Positions 19,397 through 29,816 of a stretch of 64,000 nt of DNA are shown piece by piece. Below the pieces are notes generated by a model. The model saw only the letters and a program-made list of their open reading frames with translations, made no database searches and had not been told where the DNA came from. The stretch comes from Sphingomonas jaspsi DSM 18422 (GTDB lineage: Bacteria > Pseudomonadota > Alphaproteobacteria > Sphingomonadales > Sphingomonadaceae): the NCBI RefSeq assembly GCF_000585415.1, contig NZ_KK073876.1, forward strand, positions 1,671,810 to 1,735,809. The letters run 5' to 3'. The number at the start of each line of letters is the position of its first letter. The stretch's first letter is position 1. The translations under genes and the position numbers were made by a program.

Positions 19397-20368
19397 CTAC
19401 AGCCCGTTCGCCGGTTCGGCCGGTGTCGGCGGTGGTTCGGGCGTACCTGACGGCTGTTCGATGTCCGTCGGCGATTGCGTCACATCCCCGCTGCCGTTGT
19501 CCGCAGGAGCCGGCGGTGCGCTAACCGGCGTCTCGTCGACGCTGGGTTCGGGCGGTGGCGGCGTAGCGGTTTCATAGTCCGCGCCAGGCTCGACGACCGG
19601 CCGGCCGGTTTTCGGCGGCGTCTTCTGCGGTGGCGCTGCGTTACCCTTGTAGACGCAGGAGTCGAGACCGTCGCGGCCGACGATACCGATCCGCGCAGCG
19701 ATGCTGTTGCCGTAGCGACGGGTGAACCCCTTGGGCGCTACTGCGCCGCGCTTCTTGGGCAGCGGGAGCACCGCGGCAATGCGCGCGGCCTCGGTCGCGC
19801 TCATCGCGCTGGCGTCATGGTCGAAATAACGCAGCGACCCGGCGTTGGCGCCATAGGTGCCGATCCCGGTTTCGGCCACGTTGAGGTAGACCTCCATGAT
19901 CCGCCGCTTCCCCCAGATATGCTCGATGAGGAAGGTAAAATAGGCCTCCATGCCTTTGCGGGCATAGCCGCCGCCTTGCCAGAGGAAGACGTTCTTCGCG
20001 GTTTGCTGGCTGATGGTGGATCCGCCGCGGATACGGCCGCCCGAGGCGTTGCGCTTGGCAGCATCCTGGATCGCGTCCCAGTCGAAACCACTATGCTGGC
20101 AGAATTTGGTGTCTTCAGCGGCAATCGCAGCGCGGACCATGTCGCGGTCCATTTCATTGAGGCCCATCCAGTCCTTGTCGACTCCGCGGCCGGCGATCAG
20201 GTCGCCGACCATCGTCGCGGTGATTGGTGGCGGCACAAACCGCAGGACGACGACATAGCCGATCGACAGGACGAACAACCAAATGATCAGTCGCAGCAGG
20301 AAGCCGAGGATTCCGCCCTTTTTCTGCGACGGTCGGCGATATTTTGGGAGAGTACTGCGCTTGGCCAT
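19397..20368 (-). CDS. mtgA: Monofunctional biosynthetic peptidoglycan transglycosylase with proline-rich tail
   Basis: A 323-residue membrane-anchored glycosyltransferase (family GT51) that polymerises lipid II into glycan strands. A membrane helix is at about residues 20-44, and the catalytic segment AAEDTKFCQHSGFDW places the essential Glu at residue 85; the GGSTISQQTAKN motif and the second-glutamate region RIMEVYLNVAETG follow. The enzyme domain ends near residue 235. The last 80 or so residues are rich in Pro, Glu and Thr and look disordered, longer than in E. coli MtgA. An intrinsic-terminator-like hairpin lies just upstream of the start (see 20395-20430), and no clear Shine-Dalgarno is visible. 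Confidence 0.93.
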   Translation of the reverse strand: MAKRSTLPKYRRPSQKKGGILGFLLRLIIWLFVLSIGYVVVLRFVPPPITATMVGDLIAGRGVDKDWMGLNEMDRDMVRAAIAAEDTKFCQHSGFDWDAIQDAAKRNASGGRIRGGSTISQQTAKNVFLWQGGGYARKGMEAYFTFLIEHIWGKRRIMEVYLNVAETGIGTYGANAGSLRYFDHDASAMSATEAARIAAVLPLPKKRGAVAPKGFTRRYGNSIAARIGIVGRDGLDSCVYKGNAAPPQKTPPKTGRPVVEPGADYETATPPPPEPSVDETPVSAPPAPADNGSGDVTQSPTDIEQPSGTPEPPPTPAEPANGL

Positions 20369-20394
20369 GAGCGGACGCTAAGCGGGCGCGGTGC

Positions 20395-20430
20395 AAAAAG
20401 TAAGCCCCGGAAACCGAAGTTCCCGGGGCT
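20395..20430 (-). terminator. Intrinsic-terminator hairpin on the minus strand, 27 bases before the mtgA start
   Basis: Read on the minus strand, AGCCCCGG (20430-20423) pairs with CCGGGGCT (20410-20403). An inner AAC/GTT pairing closes a C(TTCG)G tetraloop, and the stem is followed by TAC and five T (20399-20395). This is the form of a Rho-independent terminator. It lies between the divergent mtgA and alaS genes and in front of mtgA on the mtgA strand, so it either ends an unannotated small RNA or acts as an attenuator in the mtgA leader. Confidence 0.7.
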
Positions 20431-20583
20431 CCATGGTTCGCTTCCGAAGATTTGAATCACGCAACCAAAACGGACGATGCGGGCATAGGTTCCGTGCCGG
20501 ATCAAAATTTTTTACGGCCGCTTCATTTTTCGTTGAACTCTCCCCGCTTGCCGCATTGCAGCAAGTCTCATATCTGCACCTTC

Positions 20584-23241
20584 ATGACCTCGACCAACGA
20601 CATTCGCCGCGGATTCCTCGATTATTTCGAACAGAATGGCCATGCGCGCGTCGCATCGGCCCCGCTTGTGCCCCACAACGACCCGACGCTGATGTTCGTC
20701 AACGCCGGCATGGTGCCGTTCAAGAATGTCTTCACCGGCCTGGAAAGCCGGCCCTATTCCACCGCGACCAGCAGCCAGAAATGCGTGCGGGCGGGCGGCA
20801 AGCACAATGACCTCGACAATGTCGGCTACACCGCGCGCCACCACACTTTCTTCGAAATGCTCGGGAATTTCAGCTTCGGCGACTATTTCAAGGAACAGGC
20901 GATTACCCATGCCTGGACCCTGCTGACCAAGGAGTGGGGCCTGTCGCCGGACCGGCTGACTGTCACCGTCTATCACACCGACGACGAAGCGTTCGGTATC
21001 TGGAAGAAGCTGACGGGCTTCGCCGACCACAAGATCATTCGCATCCCGACCAAGGATAATTTCTGGGCGATGGGCAGCGATGGCCCGTGCGGCCCCTGTT
21101 CGGAAATCTTCTACGATCATGGCGACCATATCTACGGCGGCCCGCCGGGCAGCCCGGACGAGGATGGCGATCGCTTCGTGGAGATCTGGAACCTCGTCTT
21201 CATGCAGTTCGAGCAGGCCAATGACGAAATCGTCAGCGAGCTGCCGAAAAAGAGCATCGACACCGGAATGGGCCTGGAGCGCATCGCCGCCGTCATGCAG
21301 GGCGTCCACGACAATTACGATACCGACACCTTCAAGGCGCTGATCGCCGCGTCGGAGGAATTCACGCACACCAAGGCGCTGGGTGATCAGATGGCGAGCC
21401 ACCGCGTGATCGCCGATCACTTGCGCGCGTCGGGTTTCCTTGTCGCCGACGGCGTGCTGCCGGCCAATGAAGGGCGCGGTTATGTGCTGCGCCGTATCAT
21501 GCGCCGCGCGATGCGCCACGCCCACCTTCTGGGCGCCAAGGATCCGCTGATGCACCGCCTGGTGCCGCAGCTGGTCCGCGAGATGGGCCAGGCCTATCCC
21601 GAACTGGTCCGCGCCCAGCCGCTGATCGAGGCGACGCTGCTGCAAGAGGAAACCCGCTTCCGCCAGACGCTGGCCAACGGCCTCAAGCTGCTCGACGAAG
21701 CGACCGCGACGATGGGCGAGGGCGGCACGCTGCCCGGCGCGACCGCGTTCAAGCTCTACGACACTTATGGATTCCCGTACGACCTCACCGAAGACGCGCT
21801 GCGCGCGCGCGGCCTTGGCGTCGACCGCGAAGGCTTCGACGCGGCGATGGCCGAACAGAAGGCCGCCGCGCGCGCCGCGTGGAAGGGTTCGGGTGAGAAA
21901 GCGAGCGACGAGCTGTGGTTCGACTTGGCCGAGGAAGTCGGATCGACCGAATTCACCGGCTATTCGGGCCATGACGGCGAAGGCGTCGTGCAGGCGATCG
22001 TCAGGGATGGCGCCCGCGTAGACAGCGCGGTTGAAGGCGAAACCGTCACGCTCGTGCTCAACCAGACGCCGTTCTACGGTGAAAGTGGCGGACAGGTCGG
22101 CGATGCCGGAAAACTGTCTTCGCTCAAGGGCTTCGAAGGCCATGTTGAGGATACGTCGAAACCCCTCGGCAAGCTTCATGCGCTCCGCACCCGCATCGTC
22201 AAGGGCAGCGTCAACGTAGGCGAAACGCTCGCCCAATCCGTCGATGTCGCCCGACGCAGCGCGACCCGCGCCAACCACAGCGCGACCCATCTGCTTCACG
22301 CTGCGCTTCGCAACATTCTGGGCGGCCATGTCACGCAGAAGGGCAGCCTTGTCGCGCCCGACCGCCTGCGCTTCGATTTCTCGCACCCGATGGCGCTGAG
22401 CCCCGACGAAATTGTCGCGATCGAAGCGCAGGTGAACGCCGAAATCCGCGCCAACGAGCCGGTCTCGACCCGGCTGATGACCCCGGACGATGCAGTCGCC
22501 GCCGGCGCGCTCGCGCTATTCGGCGAGAAATATGGCGACGAGGTGCGCGTGCTCAGCATGGGCCGCGAGGGCGAGGCCAGCCGCTATTCGGTCGAACTGT
22601 GCGGCGGCACCCATGTGAACGCCACCGGCGATATCGCCCTGTTCAAGATCATCGGCGAAAGCGCGGTAAGCTCTGGCGTGCGGCGTATCGAGGCGCTGAC
22701 CGGCGAAGGCGCGCTCGCCTGGCTCAACGGGCGCGACCAGCGCCTGAAAGAAGCGGCGGCCAGCCTCAAGGCGTCGCCGGACGAAGTGCCCGCCCGCATT
22801 GCCACGTTGGTCGAAAACGCCCGCAAGCTGGAACGCGAACTGGCGGACGCCAAGAAGGCGCTCGCCATGGGCGGCGGGGGCAAGTCCGAGGCCGCCGGCC
22901 CCGAGCAAGTCGCTGGCGTCGCCTTCCTCGGCCAAGTCGTGGAAGGCCTCGATCCCAAAGGCTTACGCAGCGAAGTCGACACCATGAAGCAACGCGTCGG
23001 TAGCGGCGTTGCGGTCCTCATCGCGGTCAACGAAGGCCGAGCCAGCGTCGCTGCTGGAGTCACCGACGACCTCGTCGGCCAGGTCAGCGCGGTCGAGCTC
23101 GTCAAAGCGGCGGTCGCGGCGCTGGGCGGGCAGGGCGGCGGTGGCCGGCCTGACATGGCGCAGGGCGGCGGGCCCGATGGCGACAAGGCGGACTCGGCCC
23201 TCGCCGCCGTCAAGGAAACGCTGGCGAAGGTCGTCGCCTGA
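20584..23241 (+). CDS. alaS: Alanyl-tRNA synthetase
   Basis: An 885-residue class II synthetase with its own editing domain. The N-terminus [15 protein letters not shown] and motif region [16 protein letters not shown] are typical. The editing site shows HSATH (in [11 protein letters not shown], around residue 563) and the distal CGGTH segment near residue 673. A DHHA1-type glycine-rich C-terminal domain follows. The ATG at 20584 gives the family N-terminus; an in-frame ATG at 20452 would add 44 residues without similarity. The stop shares one base with the next gene. Confidence 0.97.
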   Translation: MTSTNDIRRGFLDYFEQNGHARVASAPLVPHNDPTLMFVNAGMVPFKNVFTGLESRPYSTATSSQKCVRAGGKHNDLDNVGYTARHHTFFEMLGNFSFGDYFKEQAITHAWTLLTKEWGLSPDRLTVTVYHTDDEAFGIWKKLTGFADHKIIRIPTKDNFWAMGSDGPCGPCSEIFYDHGDHIYGGPPGSPDEDGDRFVEIWNLVFMQFEQANDEIVSELPKKSIDTGMGLERIAAVMQGVHDNYDTDTFKALIAASEEFTHTKALGDQMASHRVIADHLRASGFLVADGVLPANEGRGYVLRRIMRRAMRHAHLLGAKDPLMHRLVPQLVREMGQAYPELVRAQPLIEATLLQEETRFRQTLANGLKLLDEATATMGEGGTLPGATAFKLYDTYGFPYDLTEDALRARGLGVDREGFDAAMAEQKAAARAAWKGSGEKASDELWFDLAEEVGSTEFTGYSGHDGEGVVQAIVRDGARVDSAVEGETVTLVLNQTPFYGESGGQVGDAGKLSSLKGFEGHVEDTSKPLGKLHALRTRIVKGSVNVGETLAQSVDVARRSATRANHSATHLLHAALRNILGGHVTQKGSLVAPDRLRFDFSHPMALSPDEIVAIEAQVNAEIRANEPVSTRLMTPDDAVAAGALALFGEKYGDEVRVLSMGREGEASRYSVELCGGTHVNATGDIALFKIIGESAVSSGVRRIEALTGEGALAWLNGRDQRLKEAAASLKASPDEVPARIATLVENARKLERELADAKKALAMGGGGKSEAAGPEQVAGVAFLGQVVEGLDPKGLRSEVDTMKQRVGSGVAVLIAVNEGRASVAAGVTDDLVGQVSAVELVKAAVAALGGQGGGGRPDMAQGGGPDGDKADSALAAVKETLAKVVA

Positions 23242-23681
23242 TGCATCAGGGCGCCGTAGAGCCGGTCACGCTCCACGGCGCCTGCCACTGCGGCTCGGTG
23301 AAATTCAAGGTCAGGCTGCATCATGGCCTGGCCTCGGCCCGTCGCTGCACCTGCAGCTATTGCGCCATGCGCGGTGCGGTCGCGGTATCGGCGCGGATCG
23401 ATGGCCTTGAGATCATCGACGGCGCCGACGCGCTCGCGACCTACAGTTTCAACACCGGCATCGCCCAGCATCATTTTTGCCGGAATTGCGGAATTTACAC
23501 CCACCACCAACGCCGATCCAACCCGGACGAGCTGGGCGTGAACGTCGCCTGCCTCGACGGACTGTCACCTTTCGACTTTGCCGAAGTCCCCGTTCTCGAC
23601 GGTCAGAATCACCCGAACGACCGCGAAGATGGCCGCACCCTGCGGCTCGGCACGCTCCGCTTCATACGCGGCAGTCACTAG
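23241..23681 (+). CDS. GFA family zinc-binding protein (formaldehyde-activating enzyme-like)
   Basis: A 146-residue protein of the GFA fold, with the paired cysteine motifs that bind two zinc ions: GACHCGS near residues 13-19, CTCSYC near residues 36-41 and CRNCG near residues 80-84. The founding member was described as a glutathione-dependent formaldehyde-activating enzyme, but most members have no proven activity. Its ATG shares a base with the alaS stop, so it is read from the alaS message. It ends with a four-base CTAG overlap with the convergent antiporter gene. Confidence 0.88.
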   Translation: MHQGAVEPVTLHGACHCGSVKFKVRLHHGLASARRCTCSYCAMRGAVAVSARIDGLEIIDGADALATYSFNTGIAQHHFCRNCGIYTHHQRRSNPDELGVNVACLDGLSPFDFAEVPVLDGQNHPNDREDGRTLRLGTLRFIRGSH

Positions 23682-25453
23682 CCGGAGCGCACGTCCCTCA
23701 GCCGGCGCCGGCCCAAGCTGGGTTCGACGTCGAGATCGCCATCCTTCATGATCTCCGCGCGCAATTCGCTGCGCTTCTCATGGATCGAAGCGATGACGGG
23801 TCCCATCGCCACGCCAATGTCGACGAGCACCGCTTCCGACAGCTGCAGCGACGCTTCCATCGCTTCCGGCACGGCATCGGTCACGCCGGCCTTGTAAAGC
23901 CTTGCTGCATGGTGAGTATCGCGGGCGCGGGCGATGATCGGCAAAGCCGGATGAGTTTCGCGCAGGCGCCGCGCCAGCCGTGCGGTTAGCACCGGATCGT
24001 CCATGGTCAGCACTACGGCCTTGGCCTTGCCGAGATCGAGGCGATCGAGCAGTTCGCGTCGCGACACGTCCCCGAACATGACCGAATAGCCACGACTGCG
24101 AGCATCGGTGAAGCCATCGATGTCACTGTCGATCGCAAGGTATGGCCGCCCATGCTCCTGCAGCATGTCGGCGACGACACGGCCGACGCGGCCGAAGCCG
24201 AAGATGATTGTGCGGTCGGGCACGGCTTCCGCTTCCATCGTTTCGAGATGGCGCCGGTCGACCCCGCGGCCGGCCAATCGGCCTAGGCCCGCGAGCACTG
24301 GGGTCAACGTGAGGCCGATGGCCGTGGCCGCCGACCAGAAGGCCACGGTGTCCTGCCGCAGGATGCTGGCCGCCCCCGCGGCACCAAGTACGATCAGGGT
24401 GGTTTCGGACGGGCTGGACATCAGGACGCCGGTCTCCGCCGCTACCCCGGGTCGTGCGCCTGCCAAACGCAGCAGCGCCGCGGTGACGATCGACTTCACC
24501 ACCAGGACGCCGGCCAGCGCGCCGATCAGGGCGAGCCAGTCGTCGACGAGGGCACCGATGTCGATCCGCATGCCCACGGTGATCAGGAAGATGCCCAGCG
24601 CCAGTCCCTTGAAGGGCTCGACCACCAGTTCGACCTCGTTTCGATAGTCGGTTTCGGCGATGACGAGGCCGGCAATCAGCGCACCGAGGATGGGCGACAG
24701 GCCGACCGAAGCAGTGACGGTCGCTGCGAGGATCACCACCAAGAGGGAAATGGCGAGGAAGAGCTCGGGCTTTTTCGACCGCGCGGCCTGCGCAAACAGC
24801 GTCGGCAGGATAAAGCGGCCGATGACGAGAATCCCGACGACGGCGAGTGATCCGTAAAGCGCGATCCGACTTAAACTTTCACCCACCTCGCTGGTGGCCG
24901 CGCCTGCGGTGGCGCCGATCAGGAACAGCATCGGCACCAGTGCGAGATCCTCGAACAGCAGCATCGACAGGGCTGCGCGGCCCACGGGACTCTGCGTCCC
25001 AGATATCGGCAGTACCAGTGCCGTCGATGACATGGCCAGTGCCAGGCTTAGCCACAGCGCGCTTTGCGTCGGCCACTGGATGGCGAGAAGAAAACCGCCG
25101 ATCAGTGTCGCGGCGCCGATCATCTCTGCAGCGCCGATGCCGAACACCATCTTCCGCATTGCCACCAGCCGGCGAAAGCTCAGTTCAAGGCCGATCGTGA
25201 ACAGCAAAAGGACGATGCCGAATTCGGCGAAGGGTTCGATCCCCGTGGGGTCGGTAATGCTGACGGCTTCAAGCCAGGGATAGCGTCCGGTCAGTGCGCC
25301 GAGGCCGAAAGGTCCGGCGACGATCCCGACGAGGATGAAGCCGATCACCGGATTGATGCGCAGCCGCGCGAAAGCGGGGATGACGATGCCCGCTGCGCCG
25401 AGGATGGTCAGCGCGTCCGACAACGCCGGAGTGATGTGGAAATCGCCCGCCAT
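23678..25453 (-). CDS. Kef-type K+/H+ antiporter (CPA2 family) with RCK domain
   Basis: A 591-residue inner-membrane transporter. Residues about 10-400 hold some twelve hydrophobic segments of the CPA2 exchanger fold, including the early AGIVIPAFARLRINPVIGFI segment and the SSTALVLPI segment. Residues about 418-540 form a TrkA-N/RCK nucleotide-binding domain starting IIFGFGRVGRVVADML with the GxGxxG fingerprint. The family exports K+ or Na+ in exchange for H+, gated by the RCK domain. I do not separate KefB, KefC and the YbaL-like subgroup. With two kup genes about 15 kb away, the window holds both K+ uptake and K+ efflux functions. Confidence 0.9.
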   Translation of the reverse strand: MAGDFHITPALSDALTILGAAGIVIPAFARLRINPVIGFILVGIVAGPFGLGALTGRYPWLEAVSITDPTGIEPFAEFGIVLLLFTIGLELSFRRLVAMRKMVFGIGAAEMIGAATLIGGFLLAIQWPTQSALWLSLALAMSSTALVLPISGTQSPVGRAALSMLLFEDLALVPMLFLIGATAGAATSEVGESLSRIALYGSLAVVGILVIGRFILPTLFAQAARSKKPELFLAISLLVVILAATVTASVGLSPILGALIAGLVIAETDYRNEVELVVEPFKGLALGIFLITVGMRIDIGALVDDWLALIGALAGVLVVKSIVTAALLRLAGARPGVAAETGVLMSSPSETTLIVLGAAGAASILRQDTVAFWSAATAIGLTLTPVLAGLGRLAGRGVDRRHLETMEAEAVPDRTIIFGFGRVGRVVADMLQEHGRPYLAIDSDIDGFTDARSRGYSVMFGDVSRRELLDRLDLGKAKAVVLTMDDPVLTARLARRLRETHPALPIIARARDTHHAARLYKAGVTDAVPEAMEASLQLSEAVLVDIGVAMGPVIASIHEKRSELRAEIMKDGDLDVEPSLGRRRLRDVRSG

Positions 25454-25533
25454 GCCCCTTCAAAGCAAATGATCCGGTCGAAGTCACGGCACCGTAGGCA
25501 TTTTTCGGCGTTTTCACGGCGAGAGGAAGATCG

Positions 25534-25743
25534 ATGACGAAAACGTTGAAGAAGGGCGACAAGGTCGCGTGGGACAGCAGCGGCGGGCATTCGGTCGGCA
25601 AGGTTGTCCGGAAAGTCACCTCGACCACCCACATCAAGGGGCACAAGGTTGCCGCGACCAAGGGCGATCCGCAGTATATCGTCGAGAGCGACAAAAGCGG
25701 AAAGCGTGCCGCGCACAAGCCCGCGGCGCTTCACAAGGCTTGA
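25534..25743 (+). CDS. DUF2945 (hypervirulence-associated Tudor-like) small protein
   Basis: A 69-residue basic, lysine-rich protein that fits the DUF2945/HVA1 pattern: KGDKVAWDSSGGHSVGKVV at the start, a middle TTHIKGHKV segment and a YIVESDKSGKRAAHKP C-terminal strand. These small beta-barrel proteins are cytoplasmic and of unknown role, with a Tudor-like fold predicted. GAGAGGAAGATCG before the ATG supplies a Shine-Dalgarno. It lies alone between a divergent antiporter and the next forward gene. Confidence 0.85.
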   Translation: MTKTLKKGDKVAWDSSGGHSVGKVVRKVTSTTHIKGHKVAATKGDPQYIVESDKSGKRAAHKPAALHKA

Positions 25744-25775
25744 CGCAGCGTCATGGCGTCAGCGTATGAAGCGGT

Positions 25776-26981
25776 GTGGCTGACGTTCTAATCGTTGGAG
25801 GCGGACCTGCCGGCATGATGGCCGGCCTGCTGTTCGCCCGCGCCGGGATTCCTACCAAAGTCGTTGAGAAGCACGCGGACTTCTTCCGCGATTTCCGCGG
25901 GGACACCGTTCACCCGTCGACCATGGAGATTCTCGACCAGCTGGGCTTGCTCGATCGTTTCCTCGGCCGTCAGCATAATCGAATCGACAAGGCGCGCATC
26001 AGGATCGAAGAGCGCGACTGGACGATCGGGGATCTCTCGCATCTCGATACGCCGGCGCCGTTTATCGCGATGATGCCGCAATGGGATTTCCTCGACTTCT
26101 TACGGAGCGAAGCGGCGAAGTACCCCACGTTCGAACTGGCGATGGAAGAGGGGGTGGCGGGCTTTATCCGGGGTGGCGAGCGTATAACCGGGATTCGCTA
26201 CGCATCCGGTCGGGAAGAGGTAGCAGGCAAGTTGGTCGTCGCGTGCGATGGGCGTGCGTCGCTGGTCAGAACGCTGGGCCTACTACCGGTCGAAACGCTC
26301 GGTGCGCCGATGGACGTGCTTTGGTTCCGGCTTCCCAAGAATGACGACGGCAGAGACGCGTTGCGGGGTTCGGTGCAGCCCGGGCGGATGGTCGTGCTCA
26401 TCGATCGCGACGACTATTGGCAGGTCGCCTTCCTGATCGCGAAGGGATCGGAAGCGGAGGTGCGGGCGCGGGGTCTGGACTGGCTCCGATCTGAGGTGCG
26501 CGACGCCTTTCCGGACGCCGACCTTGGCGGTGCGCTCCAATCCGATGACGACGTCAAGTTGCTCAGTGTCGCCGTCGACCGCCTAAAATCATGGTCGAGG
26601 CCGGGCCTGCTGGCGATCGGCGATGCGGCGCATGCGATGAGCCCGATCGGCGGGATCGGAATCAACCTCGCGATTCAGGACGCGGTCGCGGCGGCAAATC
26701 TGCTTGCGGGCCCGATCAGGGCCGGCAAAGCGGTCGATCCGTTGCTCGATCGCGTTCGCAAACGCCGGCTATTCCCGACGCGCCTGATCCAGGCCGGTCA
26801 GGTCGCGGCGCAGGACAATATCATCGGTCGAGTGTTGGGTGGCGGCGCGGTTCGCGCGCCTTGGCCGGTCAAGTTGCTCGACCGTATTCCGCTCCTCAGG
26901 CGGATCCCGGGCAGGATCGTTGGGCTAGGCGTCCGGCGCGAGGAAGTTCTCTCGCCGAACGCCTTTCCCTCAATTATTTAA
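25776..26981 (+). CDS. FAD-dependent monooxygenase (class A flavoprotein)
   Basis: A 401-residue flavoprotein of the p-hydroxybenzoate/UbiH hydroxylase type. The dinucleotide motif GGGPAGM is at residues 8-14, the central DG motif appears as CDGRASLVR near residue 154, and the FAD-binding GD motif as [18 protein letters not shown] near residues 283-300. The start is GTG at 25776, which puts the FAD-binding strand directly at the N-terminus; no ATG fits. Substrate is not evident, and no ubiquinone or aromatic-catabolism genes are adjacent. The gene ends in a four-base TTAA overlap with the convergent icd. Confidence 0.85.
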   Translation: MADVLIVGGGPAGMMAGLLFARAGIPTKVVEKHADFFRDFRGDTVHPSTMEILDQLGLLDRFLGRQHNRIDKARIRIEERDWTIGDLSHLDTPAPFIAMMPQWDFLDFLRSEAAKYPTFELAMEEGVAGFIRGGERITGIRYASGREEVAGKLVVACDGRASLVRTLGLLPVETLGAPMDVLWFRLPKNDDGRDALRGSVQPGRMVVLIDRDDYWQVAFLIAKGSEAEVRARGLDWLRSEVRDAFPDADLGGALQSDDDVKLLSVAVDRLKSWSRPGLLAIGDAAHAMSPIGGIGINLAIQDAVAAANLLAGPIRAGKAVDPLLDRVRKRRLFPTRLIQAGQVAAQDNIIGRVLGGGAVRAPWPVKLLDRIPLLRRIPGRIVGLGVRREEVLSPNAFPSII

Positions 26982-28198
26982 GCCCAGTTCTTCATTTCGT
27001 TTTCGAGGTTTTCGCGGATCGCCTCGAAGAATTGCTCGGTCGTCATCCACGGCTGGTCCGGTCCGACCAGAATCGCGAGATCCTTGGTCATCTTGCCTTC
27101 TTCGACGGTGCGCACGCACACCGCTTCCAGCGTCTCGGCAAAGCGGACGACGTCGGGCGTCTCGTCCAGCTTGCCACGGAACTTGAGGCCGCCGGTCCAG
27201 GCAAAGATCGACGCGATCGGGTTGGTCGAGGTCGCCTTGCCCTGCTGATGCTGGCGATAGTGGCGGGTAACGGTGCCGTGCGCCGCTTCGGCTTCGACCG
27301 TCTTGCCGTCAGGGGTCATCAGGACCGACGTCATCAGGCCCAGCGAGCCGAAGCCCTGCGCGACCTGGTCCGACTGGACGTCGCCGTCATAATTCTTGCA
27401 GGCCCAGATGAACTTGCCGCTCCACTTCAGCGCCGACGCGACCATGTCGTCGATCAGGCGGTGCTGATATTCGATCCCGGCCTTTTCGAACGCCGCCTTG
27501 AATTCAGCGTCGTAGATTTCCTGGAAGATGTCCTTGAAGCGGCCGTCATAGGCCTTGAGGATGGTGTTCTTGGTCGACAGGTATACCGGCCAGCCGCGCT
27601 GTAGGCCGTAGTTCATGCAGGCGCGGGCGAAGTCGCGGATCGATTCGTCGAGGTTGTACATGCCCATCGCGACGCCGGCCGACGGAAACTCAAACACTTC
27701 ATGTTCGATTTCCTGGCCGTCTTGGCCGACGAACTTCATGGTCAGCTTGCCCGGTCCGGGCACTTTGAAATCGGTCGCCTTATACTGATCACCGAAGGCA
27801 TGACGGCCAACCACGATGGGGTCGGTCCAACCCGGAATCAGGCGCGGGATGTTGTCGATGACGATCGGTTCGCGGAAAACGACGCCGCCCAAGATGTTGC
27901 GGATGGTCCCGTTGGGCGACTTCCACATCTTCTTGAGGTTGAATTCCTCGACGCGGGCCTCGTCCGGGGTGATGGTCGCGCATTTCACGCCGACGCCATA
28001 CTGCTTGATCGCATTGGCGGCATCGATGGTGATCTGGTCGTCGGTCTCGTCGCGCTTTTCGATGCCGAGGTCATAATATTTCAGGTCGATATCGAGGTAA
28101 GGCAGGATCAGCCGTTCGCGAATCCATTCCCAGATGATGCGGGTCATTTCGTCGCCGTCGAGCTCGACGACCGGGTTCTTCACCTTGATCTTGGCCAT
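26978..28198 (-). CDS. icd: NADP-dependent isocitrate dehydrogenase
   Basis: A 406-residue enzyme of the eukaryote-like homodimeric NADP-IDH group used by many alphaproteobacteria; it oxidises isocitrate to 2-oxoglutarate in the citric acid cycle. Recognisable parts are [13 protein letters not shown] at the N-terminus, [13 protein letters not shown] carrying the isocitrate-binding serine and arginine, KYDG-region [17 protein letters not shown] with metal-binding aspartates, and [11 protein letters not shown] for NADP binding. The ATG at 28198 gives the family N-terminus MAKIKVKNP; an earlier in-frame start at 28255 would add 19 unrelated residues. Confidence 0.97.
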   Translation of the reverse strand: MAKIKVKNPVVELDGDEMTRIIWEWIRERLILPYLDIDLKYYDLGIEKRDETDDQITIDAANAIKQYGVGVKCATITPDEARVEEFNLKKMWKSPNGTIRNILGGVVFREPIVIDNIPRLIPGWTDPIVVGRHAFGDQYKATDFKVPGPGKLTMKFVGQDGQEIEHEVFEFPSAGVAMGMYNLDESIRDFARACMNYGLQRGWPVYLSTKNTILKAYDGRFKDIFQEIYDAEFKAAFEKAGIEYQHRLIDDMVASALKWSGKFIWACKNYDGDVQSDQVAQGFGSLGLMTSVLMTPDGKTVEAEAAHGTVTRHYRQHQQGKATSTNPIASIFAWTGGLKFRGKLDETPDVVRFAETLEAVCVRTVEEGKMTKDLAILVGPDQPWMTTEQFFEAIRENLENEMKNWA

Positions 28199-28302
28199 GA
28201 TTTTCCTGCTTTGGGGTCTTTCGGTTGCGCCGCGCATTAAGGTGAGGAGCGGCATGACGCAACCGTGGCGATTGTGCCGACGCTCTATCGCCCGTAAGGG
28301 AC

Positions 28303-29040
28303 ATGCCCATGTCTCAGCTCGATACGCCCAGCAATCACCTGACCACCGTCAAATGGCGCTTTCCATCGGTACATCCCGAAGGTCGAAAGTTCACCCTGAT
28401 CGCGGCCTTCCTGACGATGGTCGCTTTCTACACGATGCCCGACATCATCGGATGGCTGTTCGTCGGCCTGACCATCTGGGTCGCCGCCTTTTTCCGCGAC
28501 CCCATCCGGACGACGCCGCAGGATCCCAAGCTGATCGTCGCCCCCGCCGACGGCCTGGTCACGCTGATCCAGACGGTCAAGGCACCGCTCGAACTGGCGG
28601 GCGAGGGCGGCCTGACGGGCGAATTCACCCGCGTGTCGATTTTCATGAGCGTATTCGACGTGCACATCAATCGCTCGCCGATCGAAGGCACCATTCGCCG
28701 CGTCGCCTATGTGCCGGGGAAGTTCCTGAATGCCGACCTCGACAAGGCCAGCGAGGACAATGAGCGCCAGCATTTCCTGGTCGAGTGCGAGGACGGGGTG
28801 CGCATCGGCTTCACCCAGATCGCCGGACTGGTTGCGCGCCGCATCATGTCGTTCGTCAAGGAAGGCGATCGCGTCGCTGCCGGTGAGCGCATCGGTCTCA
28901 TCCGCTTCGGCAGCCGCGTCGACGTCTATCTTCCGGCCGGAACCGGCTCGCAGGTCCTGCTCGGCCAGCGGACGATTGCCGGCGAAACCGTCCTTGGAGA
29001 GCTTGGCGTCGATCCGCGCCGCTTGGGTCTCAGCCAGTAA
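28303..29040 (+). CDS. psd: Phosphatidylserine decarboxylase (short, type A)
   Basis: A 245-residue pyruvoyl enzyme that converts phosphatidylserine to phosphatidylethanolamine at the inner membrane. An N-terminal hydrophobic region (about residues 30-62) precedes the FFRDP signature, the [13 protein letters not shown] active-site segment and the C-terminal self-cleavage site FGSR, where cleavage between Gly and Ser generates the pyruvoyl group. The short form with an N-terminal membrane segment is the one usually paired with pssA in alphaproteobacteria. Its stop shares one base with the pssA start. Confidence 0.95.
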   Translation: MPMSQLDTPSNHLTTVKWRFPSVHPEGRKFTLIAAFLTMVAFYTMPDIIGWLFVGLTIWVAAFFRDPIRTTPQDPKLIVAPADGLVTLIQTVKAPLELAGEGGLTGEFTRVSIFMSVFDVHINRSPIEGTIRRVAYVPGKFLNADLDKASEDNERQHFLVECEDGVRIGFTQIAGLVARRIMSFVKEGDRVAAGERIGLIRFGSRVDVYLPAGTGSQVLLGQRTIAGETVLGELGVDPRRLGLSQ

Positions 29041-29816
29041 TGCCGCCAGCCATCGATCGGGGCCTGTCGTTCCGGGCGTTCCTGCCCAACGCGGTTACGG
29101 CGCTCGCGCTCTGTTTCGGCTTGACGGGAATCCGGTTCGGCTTTGCCGGCGACTGGGAAAAGGCGCTGGCGTCGATCATCATCGCGGGGGTGCTCGACGG
29201 TCTCGACGGGCGCATCGCGCGGATGCTTCGTGCGCAAAGCAAGTTCGGCGCGGAACTCGACAGCCTTAGCGACAATATCGCCTTCGGCACCGCGCCGGCG
29301 CTGATCATCTTCTTCTGGTCACTCCGCGAAGCGCCGAAATTCGGTTGGACGGTTTCGCTCGCGCTGGCGGTGTGCTGTGCCTTGAGGCTCGCCCGCTACA
29401 ACGCCCGCATCGATGCCGACGAGCAGCCGCACAAATCCGCGGGTTTCAATACCGGCGTTCCGGCCCCTGCGGGCGCCGGCCTTGCCTTCGTGCCGATCCT
29501 CCTCTGGCTAATCAGCGATAATGCGTTGTTTCGCTCATGGACCCTGGTGATGCCGTGGACGCTGTTCGTAGCAGCGCTGATGATCAGCAGCCTTCCCACT
29601 TACAGTTGGTCGTCGATCCGGATTCGCCGCAGCTGGCGTATCTTTGCACTGGCCGGTGTCGCGCTGCTGGGCGCTGCACTGATCAACGAGCCTTGGATCA
29701 CCTTGCTGCTGATCTGCCTGACCTACCTGGCGAGCGTGCCGATGAGCATGGCCGCCTATGCCAAGGTTAAGCGGCGGCGCGCATCGCAGACGGTCGGCGG
29801 GCAGTCGCTACCGTAA
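29040..29816 (+). CDS. pssA: CDP-diacylglycerol-serine O-phosphatidyltransferase
   Basis: A 258-residue integral membrane enzyme that makes phosphatidylserine from CDP-diacylglycerol and serine, the step before psd. The CDP-alcohol phosphotransferase signature D-G-x2-A-R-x8-G-x3-D-x3-D is present in DGLDGRIARMLRAQSKFGAE and the following LDSLSD (residues about 52-76). Some seven hydrophobic segments follow. The last 50 bases overlap the 3' end of the convergent small membrane-protein gene. Confidence 0.95.
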   Translation: MPPAIDRGLSFRAFLPNAVTALALCFGLTGIRFGFAGDWEKALASIIIAGVLDGLDGRIARMLRAQSKFGAELDSLSDNIAFGTAPALIIFFWSLREAPKFGWTVSLALAVCCALRLARYNARIDADEQPHKSAGFNTGVPAPAGAGLAFVPILLWLISDNALFRSWTLVMPWTLFVAALMISSLPTYSWSSIRIRRSWRIFALAGVALLGAALINEPWITLLLICLTYLASVPMSMAAYAKVKRRRASQTVGGQSLP

